Assembly (NCBI GenBank): GCA_959022495.1
Contig: CAUEYX010000006.1
Location: 1-64,000, forward strand
Reading direction: 5' to 3'
Source: an uncultured Lachnospiraceae bacterium
Lineage (GTDB): Bacteria; Bacillota; Clostridia; Lachnospirales; Lachnospiraceae
DNA: 64,000 nucleotides
The position numbers and the translations under genes are program-made. This document shows, piece by piece, positions 23,877-33,434 of the stretch; within the stretch, counting starts at the first letter, position 1; the number at the start of each line of letters is the position of its first letter. The notes beneath the pieces were generated by a model. It saw only the letters and a list, made by a program, of their open reading frames with translations. It had not been told where the DNA came from and did no database searches.

Positions 23877-25432
23877 TAAACGGTCCGCGTCGTCCATTTC
23901 GCGCAGTCCCACACTTCATGTACAATGTCCTGATAGAACTCCGGCTCATGGCAGATGAGGAGAAGGGTTCCTCTGTATTCGTCCAGCGCCTGCCTGAGCG
24001 CCTCTTTCGCGTCTGTATCCAGATGATTGGTTGGCTCGTCCAGCATAAGTACATTGGTCTCCTTGTTAATCAGTTTACACAGGCGTACTTTTGCCTGCTC
24101 ACCACCGCTTAAGACCCGCACCTGGCTCTCGATATGTTTCGTGGTGAGCCCGCATTTTGCCAGAGCCGAACGCACTTCATACTGAGTAAAAGAAGGAAAT
24201 TCATCCCAGATCTCCTCGATGCAGGTGGATGTATTCTTCCCATCTCCCTCCTGTTCAAAATATCCCACCGCCAGATTCTGTCCCAGCTCACATGTCCCTT
24301 TCAAAGGTTTTACAAGACCGAGGATGCTCCGTATCAGCGTCGTTTTCCCTATCCCGTTTGCCCCGGTCAACGCGATTTTCTGTCCGCGCTCCAAGGATAA
24401 GTTAAGCGGGCTTGATAGCGGTTCATCATAGCCGATTACAAAGTCCTTTGTCTCAAAGATATATTTTCCCGGTGTCTTTGCCATCTTAAAATGAAACTCC
24501 GGCTTCGGCCGCTCCGCCGCAAGCTCGATTCGGTCCATCTTATCCAGCTTCTTCTGTCTGGACATGGCCATATTCCTTGTGGAGACTCTTGCCTTGTTGC
24601 GGGCCACAAAGTCTTTCAGCTGGCTGATCTCCTGCTGCTGTCTCTTATATGCCGCCTCAAGCTGAGCCTTCTTTACCTCATAGACTCTCTGAAAATCATC
24701 ATAATTCCCTGTATAACGGTCCAGGCCCTGATTCTCCATATGGTAAATAATATTGACCACATCATTGAGAAAGGGAATATCATGGGAGATCAGCACAAAT
24801 GCGTTCTCGTACTCCGTGAGATAACGTTTCAGCCAGCTGATATGCTCTTCGTCCAGATAATTGGTGGGCTCGTCGAGGAGCAGGATATCCGGTTTTTCGA
24901 GAAGCAGTTTGCCTAGAAGAATGCGGGTGCGCTGGCCACCGCTTAGATCCGTCACGTCACGGTCCAGTCCCAGATCCAAAAGCCCCAGTGCTCTTGCCAC
25001 CTCCTCCACCTTTGCGTCGACCACATAAAAATCATGCATGGTCAGAGTATCCTGGATAGTCCCAAGCTCCTCCATCATTGTCTCCATCGCTTCCGGAGCT
25101 GCCCCGCCCAGCAGGCCGCAGATCGCGTTCATCCTTTCCTCCAGTTCAAACAGCCATGAAAACGCGGACTTGAGCGCGTCACGCACTGTCATCCCTCTCT
25201 CCAGCGCCGCGTGCTGATCCAGGTATCCCACACGGACATTTTTCGCCCACTCGATCTTCCCTGCGTCCGGTTCCATCTTCCCTGTCACGACCTTGAAAAA
25301 GGTAGATTTTCCTTCACCGTTCGCTCCTACCAGGCCGATATGTTCCCCTCGCAAAAGACGGAAAGACACATCTTCAAAGATTGCCCGGCCGCCAAACCCG
25401 TGGGATAAATGTTCTACGTTCAATATACTCAT
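23876..25432 (-). CDS. ABC-F family ATP-binding protein
   Basis: A soluble protein of 518 residues with two ABC ATPase domains and no membrane segment. The first domain has GLVGANGEGKSTFFKV, signature LSGGQRTRILLGKLL and Walker B DILLLDEPTNYLD; the second has ALTGANGIGKTTLIRSIL, LSGGEQAKVRLCKLI and VLMLDEPTNHLD. Between them is the charged helical linker typical of ABC-F (KKAQLEAAYKRQQQEISQLK, KARVSTRNMAMSRQKK). Members act on ribosomes to rescue stalled translation or protect against antibiotics; the housekeeping YdiF/YbiT-like subgroup is the best fit. It is followed by a long inverted repeat and lies 24 bases after the P-type ATPase gene. Confidence 0.93.
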   Translation of the reverse strand: MSILNVEHLSHGFGGRAIFEDVSFRLLRGEHIGLVGANGEGKSTFFKVVTGKMEPDAGKIEWAKNVRVGYLDQHAALERGMTVRDALKSAFSWLFELEERMNAICGLLGGAAPEAMETMMEELGTIQDTLTMHDFYVVDAKVEEVARALGLLDLGLDRDVTDLSGGQRTRILLGKLLLEKPDILLLDEPTNYLDEEHISWLKRYLTEYENAFVLISHDIPFLNDVVNIIYHMENQGLDRYTGNYDDFQRVYEVKKAQLEAAYKRQQQEISQLKDFVARNKARVSTRNMAMSRQKKLDKMDRIELAAERPKPEFHFKMAKTPGKYIFETKDFVIGYDEPLSSPLNLSLERGQKIALTGANGIGKTTLIRSILGLVKPLKGTCELGQNLAVGYFEQEGDGKNTSTCIEEIWDEFPSFTQYEVRSALAKCGLTTKHIESQVRVLSGGEQAKVRLCKLINKETNVLMLDEPTNHLDTDAKEALRQALDEYRGTLLLICHEPEFYQDIVHEVWDCAKWTTRTV

Positions 25433-25456
25433 TGTCTTTTCTGCTCCTTCATCTGA

Positions 25457-27892
25457 TCACTCTTCGGGGTTTCTCCCCCTAAGCCTCAGGTAATAGAATC
25501 TCAGCTTCTCCACCAGCACGGTCAGATACCGCAGCACCGGCTCTGTCGCAATGGCAAAGACGACAAACAGCATCACACACTCCATCGTCATGCCCGTAAT
25601 GCCGAACAGATCCTTCAGGAAAATACTGCAGAATATAAGCCCCAGGATGCATCCGCCCAGAATTCCCACGCGGATCTTGTTCATCGGCGCGCTGATCTTG
25701 TAGAGGATCATGAATCCCACGATTGCCAGCAGCATGGTAGCCGCCGTGGAGATATCTGTAGAATTCACATCGAATGTCCGCCCGAAGATCACCAGCGCGC
25801 CCACTGCCAGCGCATCGGTCAGCGCCGCCGGAAGCGCCTTTAAGAATACATTAGTAAGGAAGTGTCCTTTAATAATATTCCTGTTCGGCTCCAGGGCCAG
25901 GAAGAAGGCCGGTACACCGATGGTAAACATGCTGATCAGGGAAATCTGGGACGGCTCCAGCGGATAAGTGAACAAAAACACCACGGAGAGCAGACTCAGC
26001 AGGAAGGAAAAGATATTCTTTACGAGGAACAAACTCGCGGAGCGCTGAATATTGTTAACGACTCTGCGCCCTTCCAGCACCACCTGCGGCATGCAGGAGA
26101 AATCCGATTCCAGCAACACGAGCTGGGACGCCTGTGCCGCCGCGTCACTCCCTGACGCCATGGCAATGCTGCAGTCCGCGTCCTTGAGTGCCAGCACATC
26201 GTTGACGCCGTCCCCGGTCATTGCCACCGTATGCCCTGCCTCTTTCAGAATACGCACGAATTTTCTCTTCTGGCTGGGTGTGACACGTCCGAACACGGTC
26301 TTCTTCAGTACGGCTTTGCGCAGTTCTTCCTCGGACTCCAGCTCAGAGGCGTCTACATATTTTTCCGCGTTCTGAATGCCTGCCTGCTTTGCCACATTAG
26401 ATACGGTTACCGGATTATCCCCGGAAATTACCTTCACTTCTACACCCTGCTGCGCAAAATACTCAAATGTTTCCTTCGCCGCCTCCCGGATTGGATTGGC
26501 AAGCAGCACAAACCCCAGGGGCGTAATCCCGTGATCCAGCGGTTTGCCGTCAATCCTGCCGGCATAAGTACCGAATACAAGGACACGAGCCCCGGTAGAG
26601 GCATGTTCTGTGATCTCCTCCGCATAATCGCCGTATTTTTCTTTTAAAACGAACTCCGGAGCGCCCAGCACGTAAGCGCCGTCCTCGAACGTAACGCTGC
26701 TGTATTTTACAGCCGAGGAAAACCCGGTTTTTGACAGAGGAGTCTTCCCGGAAGCGGAGGAAAAATACTCTTTGATCGCTGCCATTGTAATGTTGTCCTT
26801 TGTCATGGCAGCGGCAAAGTCCCCGATCATCGTCCGCAGGGGTTCCATGTTCGTCTCATCATATTCGTCTGTCTCGATCACGTCCTGGACCTTCATTGTG
26901 TTCTCCGTAATCGTACCCGTTTTATCCACGCACAGCACATCCACTCTCGCCAGCGTTTCGATACATTTCATATCATGCAGAAGCACCTTCTTTTGGGCAA
27001 GGCGCACTGCGCTCACTGCAAGGGCCACGCTCGCCAGAAGATAAAGTCCCTCCGGAATCATGCCGATCACCGCTGCAATCATGGATGTTACACTGTCACG
27101 GAAGCCGTCGTGCTGGATAAAAAATGCTTGAGAGAACAGCACTAGTCCGATTGGGATAATCGCCACGCCCACCCATTTCACCAATTTATCCAGGGAACGG
27201 ATCATCTCTGACTGTTCGCCCTCCTGCATCTCCTTTGCCTGAAGCGTCAGTTTTGAGATATACGAATCTTCTCCCACCTTATCAAGTCTTGCATGACACT
27301 GCCCAGATACAATAAAGCTTCCCGACATCAGCTTATCCCCTCTGCGCTTTGTGATCTCGTCCGCCTCTCCCGTCAGCAGGGACTCATTCACCTGCACTTC
27401 CCCCGCTGAGACTACCGCATCTGCACAGACTTGGTTTCCCGCTTTAAAGATCACAATATCATCCAGCACAAGCTCTTCGGCGTCTATCATGGAACGCTTT
27501 CCGTCCCGCACCACGGCCGCGTGCGGGGCGTTTAACATGGTCAGTTTATCAAGCACCTGCTTCGCCCGTATTTCCTGCACGATCCCAATCAGCGTGTTGG
27601 CAAGAATGACCGGCAGGAATGTCAGATCCCGGAAGGAGCCGGCCACACACAACAGAACAGCCAGAACCACGAAAATCAGGTTAAAGTATGTAAATACATT
27701 CTCATGTATAATCTCTTTTGTTGTTTTTGACGGCGGTTCCACAGACCGGTTGACCCAGCCGTGCAGGCGGTGTTCCTGCACCTGATGGCTGGTCAGTCCC
27801 TTCCTGTAATCCGGATCATATCTCGTCGTCGGTATCCTTCTGTCTTTTCTTTCCTCCCGCTCTCTCATCCTCTGTACTTTTTTTCCAGCCAT
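25457..27892 (-). CDS. Cation-translocating P-type ATPase
   Basis: Membrane pump of 811 residues. It contains the actuator motif ESLLTGEADEITK (TGE), the M4 ion-site region GMIPEGLYLLASVALA (PEGL), phosphorylation site VLCVDKTGTITENT and hinge VAMTGDGVNDVLALKDADCS. About ten transmembrane segments are spread as expected, with a basic N-terminus (RMREREERKDRRIP). PEGL-type pumps of streptococci and lactobacilli export Ca2+, but the ion here is not proven. No heavy-metal binding domain or CPx motif is present. Unlike the second P-type ATPase in this window it has no riboswitch in its leader. The ABC-F gene follows by 24 bases. Confidence 0.9.
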   Translation of the reverse strand: MAGKKVQRMREREERKDRRIPTTRYDPDYRKGLTSHQVQEHRLHGWVNRSVEPPSKTTKEIIHENVFTYFNLIFVVLAVLLCVAGSFRDLTFLPVILANTLIGIVQEIRAKQVLDKLTMLNAPHAAVVRDGKRSMIDAEELVLDDIVIFKAGNQVCADAVVSAGEVQVNESLLTGEADEITKRRGDKLMSGSFIVSGQCHARLDKVGEDSYISKLTLQAKEMQEGEQSEMIRSLDKLVKWVGVAIIPIGLVLFSQAFFIQHDGFRDSVTSMIAAVIGMIPEGLYLLASVALAVSAVRLAQKKVLLHDMKCIETLARVDVLCVDKTGTITENTMKVQDVIETDEYDETNMEPLRTMIGDFAAAMTKDNITMAAIKEYFSSASGKTPLSKTGFSSAVKYSSVTFEDGAYVLGAPEFVLKEKYGDYAEEITEHASTGARVLVFGTYAGRIDGKPLDHGITPLGFVLLANPIREAAKETFEYFAQQGVEVKVISGDNPVTVSNVAKQAGIQNAEKYVDASELESEEELRKAVLKKTVFGRVTPSQKRKFVRILKEAGHTVAMTGDGVNDVLALKDADCSIAMASGSDAAAQASQLVLLESDFSCMPQVVLEGRRVVNNIQRSASLFLVKNIFSFLLSLLSVVFLFTYPLEPSQISLISMFTIGVPAFFLALEPNRNIIKGHFLTNVFLKALPAALTDALAVGALVIFGRTFDVNSTDISTAATMLLAIVGFMILYKISAPMNKIRVGILGGCILGLIFCSIFLKDLFGITGMTMECVMLFVVFAIATEPVLRYLTVLVEKLRFYYLRLRGRNPEE

Positions 27893-27984
27893 CTGCCAAT
27901 ACCCCTTTTGTCTTTTTGTGTCCCGTTATCGAACAGCGCTATTCTGCTGTAATCATTTATCCGTTTCATTCTGTCTGACTTCCA

Positions 27985-29850
27985 TCAGCTGTTCATTTCC
28001 TGACTGTCAGCGGTCTCGATATACTCTCTGCGGCTTAATATCTGCATAAATTCTTCACCGGTGATTGTCTCTTTCTCATACAAGTATTTTGCCAGTTCAT
28101 GAAGTTTTCCTATGTTATCCCGCAGAAGCCGCATTGCCCTGTCATAAGCTTCCTTCACTGTATCCACAACCATGTTGTCAATCTCTGACGCGGTCCGCGG
28201 CGAACAGCTTAAGCTGCTGTCTCCGCCCAGATACGGATTGGACTGTGTCTCAAGCGCCACCATGCCGAACTGATCGCTCATACCGTATCTGGTAATCATA
28301 GCGCGCGTCAGCTTCGTCGCCTGCTCAATGTCATTAGACGCTCCTGTTGTAACCGAATGGAAAATCAATTCCTCCGCGCATCTTCCTCCGGTCAGTGTTG
28401 CGATTTTATTTTCCAGCTCTTCCTTGGACATCAAGTTCCGCTCTTCTTCCTCCACCTGCATGGTGTATCCGAGAGCGCCGGACGTCCTGGGAATAATCGT
28501 GATCTTGGTCACAGGCGCGGAATTGGTCTGCAGCGCCGCCACAAGGGCGTGGCCGATCTCATGATAGGATACAATCAGCTTCTCCTTATTCGAGAGCACA
28601 CGGTTTTTCTTCTGATATCCCGCGATTACCGTCTCAATGCTCTCCTCAAGATCTGCCTGCGTTACAAATTTCCGGTTCTCCCGCACCGCGCGGAGAGCCG
28701 CCTCGTTTACCATATTGGCCAGCTCAGCGCCGGAAGCTCCCGACGCTGCCCGGGCAATGGCATTGAAATCCACATTATCACTCAGGCGCACCTTGCGCGC
28801 ATGCACCTTCAAGATCTCTTCCCTTCCCTTCAGATCCGGCAGTTCCACCGGGATTCTCCGGTCAAATCTTCCCGGGCGCAGAAGTGCCGGGTCCAGGCTG
28901 TCCGGGCGGTTTGTCGCCGCCAGGATGACAACGCCTTTGGAGGCGTCAAATCCATCCATCTCTGTCAGGAGCTGGTTCAATGTCTGCTCGCGCTCGTCAT
29001 TTCCCGAAAAACCTTGTCCATCCCTTTTCTTTCCAATTGTATCAATCTCGTCGATAAACACAATACAAGGGGCTTTCTCATTGGCCTGTTTAAAAAGATC
29101 CCGCACTTTGGATGCTCCCATGCCCACGAACATTTCTACGAATTCGGAACCGGAGATTGAGAAAAACGGCACATGGGCTTCTCCTGCTACCGCTTTAGCC
29201 AGAAGGGTCTTTCCGGTTCCCGGAGGTCCTACCAGCAGCGCGCCCTTCGGGCAAACCGCGCCAATCTCCTGATATTTCTGGGGATTGTGGAGGAAGTCAA
29301 CAATCTCGCTCAGCAGATCCTTTGCCTCATCCTCACCTGCCACGTCATTAAATGTAATTCCCGTTGTCGACTGTACATAGACTTTGGCATTGCTCTTTCC
29401 AAACTGCATAAACGGGCTCCCACCGCTTCCGCCTCCCATTTTTTTCATCAGCTGCTTCGCCAGAAGCTGTCCCAGTCCCCAGAAAATCACAAGGGGCAGG
29501 ACCCAGCTTAAAAGAAAGCTCAGGATCGGATTCATCGGTTCCTCCGCCACTTTGCCGAATTTGCATCCCGCGTCATCCAGCCTGTTTACCAGCTCAGGAT
29601 CGTCAAATGCGGTAGTCTCGTAATAATTGGGGTTACTGTTCTTGTCTGTGAAATAGATGGTATCCCCATTGAGTTCAACCGTTGCGATCTCCTTCTCCTC
29701 AATCATATCAAGAAAAGTCCCGTAATCCACTTCCTTGATATTCCGCCCCGTTAAATTCGGGACAAGAAAGAAATTAAGAAGGATGAGGACCGCAGCTGCG
29801 ATTAAATAATAAAAGATCAGCGGTTTCTTTGGTTTCTGTACTTGTTTCAT
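27985..29850 (-). CDS. ftsH: ATP-dependent zinc metalloprotease FtsH
   Basis: Membrane-anchored AAA+ protease of 621 residues that degrades damaged or regulatory membrane proteins. It has two N-terminal transmembrane segments (IFYYLIAAAVLILLNFFLV and ILSFLLSWVLPLVIFWGLG), Walker A GPPGTGKTLLAKAVAGE, Walker B APCIVFIDEIDTIGKK, the SRH stretch PALLRPGRFDRRI and the zinc site SYHEIGHALVAAL (HExxH). I place the start at the ATG at 29850, directly after AAAGGAGGATATTC; the longer frame to 29907 begins in the leader. The leader contains a compound stem-loop at 29915-29964. Confidence 0.96.
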   Translation of the reverse strand: MKQVQKPKKPLIFYYLIAAAVLILLNFFLVPNLTGRNIKEVDYGTFLDMIEEKEIATVELNGDTIYFTDKNSNPNYYETTAFDDPELVNRLDDAGCKFGKVAEEPMNPILSFLLSWVLPLVIFWGLGQLLAKQLMKKMGGGSGGSPFMQFGKSNAKVYVQSTTGITFNDVAGEDEAKDLLSEIVDFLHNPQKYQEIGAVCPKGALLVGPPGTGKTLLAKAVAGEAHVPFFSISGSEFVEMFVGMGASKVRDLFKQANEKAPCIVFIDEIDTIGKKRDGQGFSGNDEREQTLNQLLTEMDGFDASKGVVILAATNRPDSLDPALLRPGRFDRRIPVELPDLKGREEILKVHARKVRLSDNVDFNAIARAASGASGAELANMVNEAALRAVRENRKFVTQADLEESIETVIAGYQKKNRVLSNKEKLIVSYHEIGHALVAALQTNSAPVTKITIIPRTSGALGYTMQVEEEERNLMSKEELENKIATLTGGRCAEELIFHSVTTGASNDIEQATKLTRAMITRYGMSDQFGMVALETQSNPYLGGDSSLSCSPRTASEIDNMVVDTVKEAYDRAMRLLRDNIGKLHELAKYLYEKETITGEEFMQILSRREYIETADSQEMNS

Positions 29851-29914
29851 GAATATCCTCCTTTGTTCTATTTCGGATTCCTTTGTTTCCGCCCTCTTCT
29901 CTCCCATACCATTT

Positions 29915-29964
29915 CAGCGCCGGCATATGGGAGTAGCAGTATACTCCCTCAGTGCGCGGCGCTG
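29915..29964. other. Compound stem-loop between the Mn/Ca ATPase gene and ftsH
   Basis: An outer 8-bp stem (CAGCGCCG at 29915-29922 with CGGCGCTG at 29957-29964) encloses an inner 7-bp stem (GGGAGTA at 29929-29935 with TACTCCC at 29942-29948). It lies 65 bases upstream of the ftsH start and has no U-tract. It could be a structured ftsH leader, an operator or an RNA processing site. Confidence 0.5.
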
Positions 29965-29993
29965 TTATCATCTGTTCTTTTCTCCTTTGATTT

Positions 29994-32612
29994 TTATCTT
30001 TTCTTCCTAAAGGCGATACGGATTCCTTTCATAATCTGGATAATCGGAATATTAGCCGCGGCCAGCCCGTACACTGTGAAGAGCTGTCCTATGGTCAGTG
30101 TCTGCACTTTAAATACATTGTGTAGTCCCGGGATCATTACGACACCTGTAATCAGCACGATTCCCAGCACGAATGCCCCGATAAGCCATTTATTATTAAC
30201 CACTTTCCTCGTAAATACAACGGGACGGTCAGATTTACAGTTAAATCCGTGGAACAGCCTTGCCGAACACAGTGTGGCGAATGCCATTGTCATTCCCAGC
30301 AGTTTGTTTCCTCCCTGGTATCCGATCAGAAACGCAATCATCGTTGTCACCGCGATGGAAAGCCCTTCTGTCCCGATCTTGATCAGGAAATCTTTCGTCA
30401 GGATTGATTCATTCATGGGCCTTGGCTTCTCTTTCATCACATCTTTCGACCCCGGCTCAAGCCCCAGCGCAATCGCCGGAAGACTGTCTGTCAGCAGGTT
30501 GATAAAGAGAAGGTGTACTGGTGCGAACGGAACCGGAAGCGCCATGATCGACGCATAAAGGACCGCAAGGATAGCACCGAAATTGCCAGACAGCAGGAAC
30601 TGAATTGAATTCTTAATATTCCGATAAATATTCCTTCCATTCTCCACTGCTTTTACGATTGTCGCAAAGTTGTCATCTGTAAGAACCATCGCCGCCGCAT
30701 CCTTGGACACTTCGCTTCCCGTAATCCCCATAGCGACGCCGATATCCGCCTGTTTCAGAGCCGGCGCGTCATTGACGCCGTCCCCGGTCATGGACACGAT
30801 ATTGCCTTTTTCCTGCCATGCGCGCACAATGCGGATCTTATGTTCCGGCGATACACGCGCGTATACAGAAATGCCTTCCACAAAATCTTTCAGCTCCTCA
30901 TCGGACATCTTATCGATCTCAGCGCCCTCACATGCCTCTGATTCGTTTTCCAGAATGCCGATCCGCTTTGCGATCGCGGCAGCGGTAACTTTATGGTCAC
31001 CTGTAATCATAATCGGACGGATGCCCGCGCTCTTACATTCTGCGACAGCCGCTTTGGACTCTTCCCGCGGCGGGTCCATCATGGCAATCAGCCCCAGGAA
31101 AATCAGATTGTACTCATCATCAAGGCTTAGTTCCAGCTCATCAGAAACTACTTTGTACGCAAATGCCAGAACTCTTAAGCCCTCTCTTGAGAATGCCTGG
31201 TTCTGCGCTTCAATATTCGCCCGATCCCGCGCTGTCATCGGACGGATCTCAGAACCGATCTGAATCTGGTCCATGCGGTCCAGAAGTACATCCACCGCGC
31301 CCTTTACGATCATAGTCGGAATCTCTTCCATCGTATGTTTTGTCGCCATCAGCTTCCTGTCACTGTCAAAGGGATTCTCGCTCTCGCGCGGATATTTGGC
31401 CCGCACTGCCTCCGGGTCAAGCCCCAGGCGGCTTCCAAGATGAATCAGAGCTGTTTCTGTCGGATCTCCGATCTCCACACCGTCCGTAATTTTTGAATCA
31501 TTGCAGAGCATGCTTCCAATCAGCAGCCTGCTCTGGGAAGGATCGTTTAAGTCGATTCCGTCTGCCTTAATACAGACCTCATCCACATAGTAATCTTCCA
31601 CGGTCATCTTATTCTGCGTAAGCGTCCCCGTCTTATCCGAACAGATAACAGACACACTTCCAAGGCCTTCCACTGCCTGAAGCTTTCGCATAATCGCATG
31701 CTCTCTCGCCATCTTCTGCGTGCCGAAGGAAAGAACGATCGTCACAATCGAGCTCAGCGCCTCCGGGATTGCCGCAACCGCCAGGGCCACCGCAAAGAGG
31801 AAGGCATCCCCGATATTATCTCCCCGGAAAATGCTGACTCCAAAAAGGATCGCGCAGAAGACCAGAATCAAGATCGAAAGCTTCTGCCCGAACTGATCAA
31901 GATTCACTTGAAGCGGCGTGCGCTTCTCTGACGTGGTCTTCAGAAGGCTGGCAATCTTTCCCACCTCTGTGTCCATCCCAATGCCGGTCACAATAAAGGA
32001 GCCTCTTCCGTATGTCACGAAGCTTCCCGAATAGACCATATTCAGCCGGTCCCCCAGGGGAACTTCGTCTGCCTGGATGGCATCCAAATTTTTCTCAATT
32101 CCAAGGCTCTCTCCGGTAAGCGCGCTCTCATCCACCTTCAGGCTGGCGCACTCGATCAGACGGCCGTCCGCCGGAATATAATCCCCCGCGTCCAGCATCA
32201 CAATATCACCCACCGTAACTTCTGAGGACGGAATCTGTACCACATTCCCATTCCTGAGCACCTTTGCCTCAGGACCGGAAAGTTTCTTAAGGCTTGCAAG
32301 CGACTGCTCCGCCTTGACCGTCTGTACAGTCCCCAGAATCGCGTTCATGGTGATCACAATCAGGATGACAAGCGTGCTTTCGATATCTCCCATAAAACCG
32401 GATGCAATGGCAGCAATAATAAGGATAATGACAAGGAAGTCCTTATACTGCTCCAAAAAGATCTGAAGGATGGTTTTCTTTTTTCCTTCCACCAGCTCAT
32501 TGGGTCCGTACTTTTCCTGATTTGCCCGAACCTGTTCTTCCGTGAGAGGTTCTGTTGATCCGTTGACTGCCTTCACTGCCTCCTCAGCGGATAATTGATA
32601 ATAGTTTTTCAT
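29994..32612 (-). CDS. Calcium/manganese-type P-type ATPase (riboswitch-controlled)
   Basis: Ten-helix P2A-type pump of 872 residues. The N-terminal cation ATPase domain (YYQLSAEEAVKAVNGSTEPLT), actuator DESALTGESLGIEKN, M4 site AIPEALSSIVTIVLSFG, phosphorylation motif VICSDKTGTLTQNKM and hinge MTGDGVNDAPALKQADIG are intact. M6 has NLLTDSLPAIALGLEP, the calcium-pump pattern. A yybP-ykoY manganese riboswitch precedes it, as described for the Lactococcus YoaB and pneumococcal MgtA pumps, so export of Mn2+, probably together with Ca2+, is the best inference. ATG after GAGGATTAC. ftsH follows downstream in the same direction. Confidence 0.93.
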   Translation of the reverse strand: MKNYYQLSAEEAVKAVNGSTEPLTEEQVRANQEKYGPNELVEGKKKTILQIFLEQYKDFLVIILIIAAIASGFMGDIESTLVILIVITMNAILGTVQTVKAEQSLASLKKLSGPEAKVLRNGNVVQIPSSEVTVGDIVMLDAGDYIPADGRLIECASLKVDESALTGESLGIEKNLDAIQADEVPLGDRLNMVYSGSFVTYGRGSFIVTGIGMDTEVGKIASLLKTTSEKRTPLQVNLDQFGQKLSILILVFCAILFGVSIFRGDNIGDAFLFAVALAVAAIPEALSSIVTIVLSFGTQKMAREHAIMRKLQAVEGLGSVSVICSDKTGTLTQNKMTVEDYYVDEVCIKADGIDLNDPSQSRLLIGSMLCNDSKITDGVEIGDPTETALIHLGSRLGLDPEAVRAKYPRESENPFDSDRKLMATKHTMEEIPTMIVKGAVDVLLDRMDQIQIGSEIRPMTARDRANIEAQNQAFSREGLRVLAFAYKVVSDELELSLDDEYNLIFLGLIAMMDPPREESKAAVAECKSAGIRPIMITGDHKVTAAAIAKRIGILENESEACEGAEIDKMSDEELKDFVEGISVYARVSPEHKIRIVRAWQEKGNIVSMTGDGVNDAPALKQADIGVAMGITGSEVSKDAAAMVLTDDNFATIVKAVENGRNIYRNIKNSIQFLLSGNFGAILAVLYASIMALPVPFAPVHLLFINLLTDSLPAIALGLEPGSKDVMKEKPRPMNESILTKDFLIKIGTEGLSIAVTTMIAFLIGYQGGNKLLGMTMAFATLCSARLFHGFNCKSDRPVVFTRKVVNNKWLIGAFVLGIVLITGVVMIPGLHNVFKVQTLTIGQLFTVYGLAAANIPIIQIMKGIRIAFRKKR

Positions 32613-32632
32613 GTAATCCTCCTCTTCATGCG

Positions 32633-32776
32633 ATGTGAAATAAAAATAAGACTCCTATTGCACACCGTTGTTATGTAATGCAATAAAAGTCTCACCGTTT
32701 AATCGCGATACGGATGAAATGATCATCGTACTGACGTCATCGCAAACGCTTCTTTCAAGCGCCAGTTACTCCCTTT
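32633..32776 (-). promoter_or_regulatory. yybP-ykoY manganese riboswitch with expression-platform terminator
   Basis: The minus-strand leader has the family landmarks in order: AAAGGGAGTAA, a small hairpin (CGCTT-GAAAG-AAGCG), GACGTCAGTACG, and AACGGTGAGAC closing the aptamer. The closing segment merges into a 14-bp stem (32679-32692 with 32649-32662, two G-U pairs) followed by TTATTTTTATTT, a terminator. Binding of Mn2+ by the aptamer in this class prevents termination and turns on efflux genes. Confidence 0.87.
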
Positions 32777-32787
32777 TACCAAACATT

Positions 32788-32816
32788 AATATAATGGAAA
32801 TTTTCGGCACTGTCAA
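32788..32816 (-). promoter_or_regulatory. Promoter of the riboswitch-P-type ATPase unit
   Basis: On the minus strand, TTGACA (32811-32816), a 17-base spacer and TATATT (32788-32793), about 12 bases before the riboswitch aptamer. Confidence 0.85.
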
Positions 32817-32939
32817 CGCTTTTTATTCTTTTTTCACAAATAGAAATCCAGATTCAGCTTCCACTTTTGTCCCTCTCTGTGCTAAACTGTATTTATAGAT
32901 TTTCACCCGTTATCCATCGTCTGAAGGGAGATGTGTTTT

Positions 32940-33338
32940 ATGAAATTTCAGGGAAAGACAGCACTATGGTTCTGGGCTCTTGTTATCATCGGAGATGGTG
33001 TTTTTTTATATGAGTTTCTTTTTGTCCGCGAAGAGATCGGCGCTCTGATTATCGGCGCTGTCATTTTCAATCTTGTCTGTATCCCTGTCATTATAAGAAA
33101 TTATGTCATTGTAACCGATGATTCTGTGACGGTCTGCTTCGGTCTTATGAAAGATTCCGTCAGAACTGCTGATATTACTGAAGTGCGGACAACTCACGAT
33201 ATAATCGCTTCGACTGCGGCATCACTGGACCGTATATCTATCAAAGGGCGGCGGAATGAACTTATGTGCGCTGTAAAAGATAAAAAGGGATTTTTTGAAG
33301 AAATAAAAAGAAAAAACAAGAACATTATCATCCGCTGA
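32940..33338 (+). CDS. Small membrane protein with PH-like (bPH) domain
   Basis: A 132-residue protein with two N-terminal transmembrane helices (ALWFWALVIIGDGVFLYEFL and ALIIGAVIFNLVCIPVII). A cytoplasmic beta-rich domain follows (YVIVTDDSVTVCFGLMKDSV, DITEVRTTHD, DRISIKGRRNELMCAVKDKK) that resembles the short bacterial PH domains of YdbS-like proteins. Function unknown. I choose the ATG at 32940, nine bases after AAGGGAG, over the in-frame ATG three codons earlier, which is too close to that site. It stands alone between the riboswitch promoter and rpsU. Confidence 0.65.
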   Translation: MKFQGKTALWFWALVIIGDGVFLYEFLFVREEIGALIIGAVIFNLVCIPVIIRNYVIVTDDSVTVCFGLMKDSVRTADITEVRTTHDIIASTAASLDRISIKGRRNELMCAVKDKKGFFEEIKRKNKNIIIR

Positions 33339-33390
33339 GGATTTCGATTAATTCGTAATGTCCTGGTTTCCGTTTTGAGATAAAACAGCG

Positions 33391-33419
33391 AAAAACAGGA
33401 CACCCTCACGGGCATCCTG
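33391..33419 (-). terminator. Intrinsic terminator of rpsU
   Basis: A 10-bp stem with two G-U pairs (33396-33405 with 33410-33419), a four-base loop and TTTTTC on the minus strand, 15 bases after the S21 stop. Confidence 0.88.
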
Positions 33420-33434
33420 CTTAAAGTGCACTTA

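Noticed and set aside
25457..32612. Two P-type ATPase genes as a recent duplication
   Set aside because: They differ in length, M4 motif (PEGL against PEAL) and regulation, so they are separate subfamilies.
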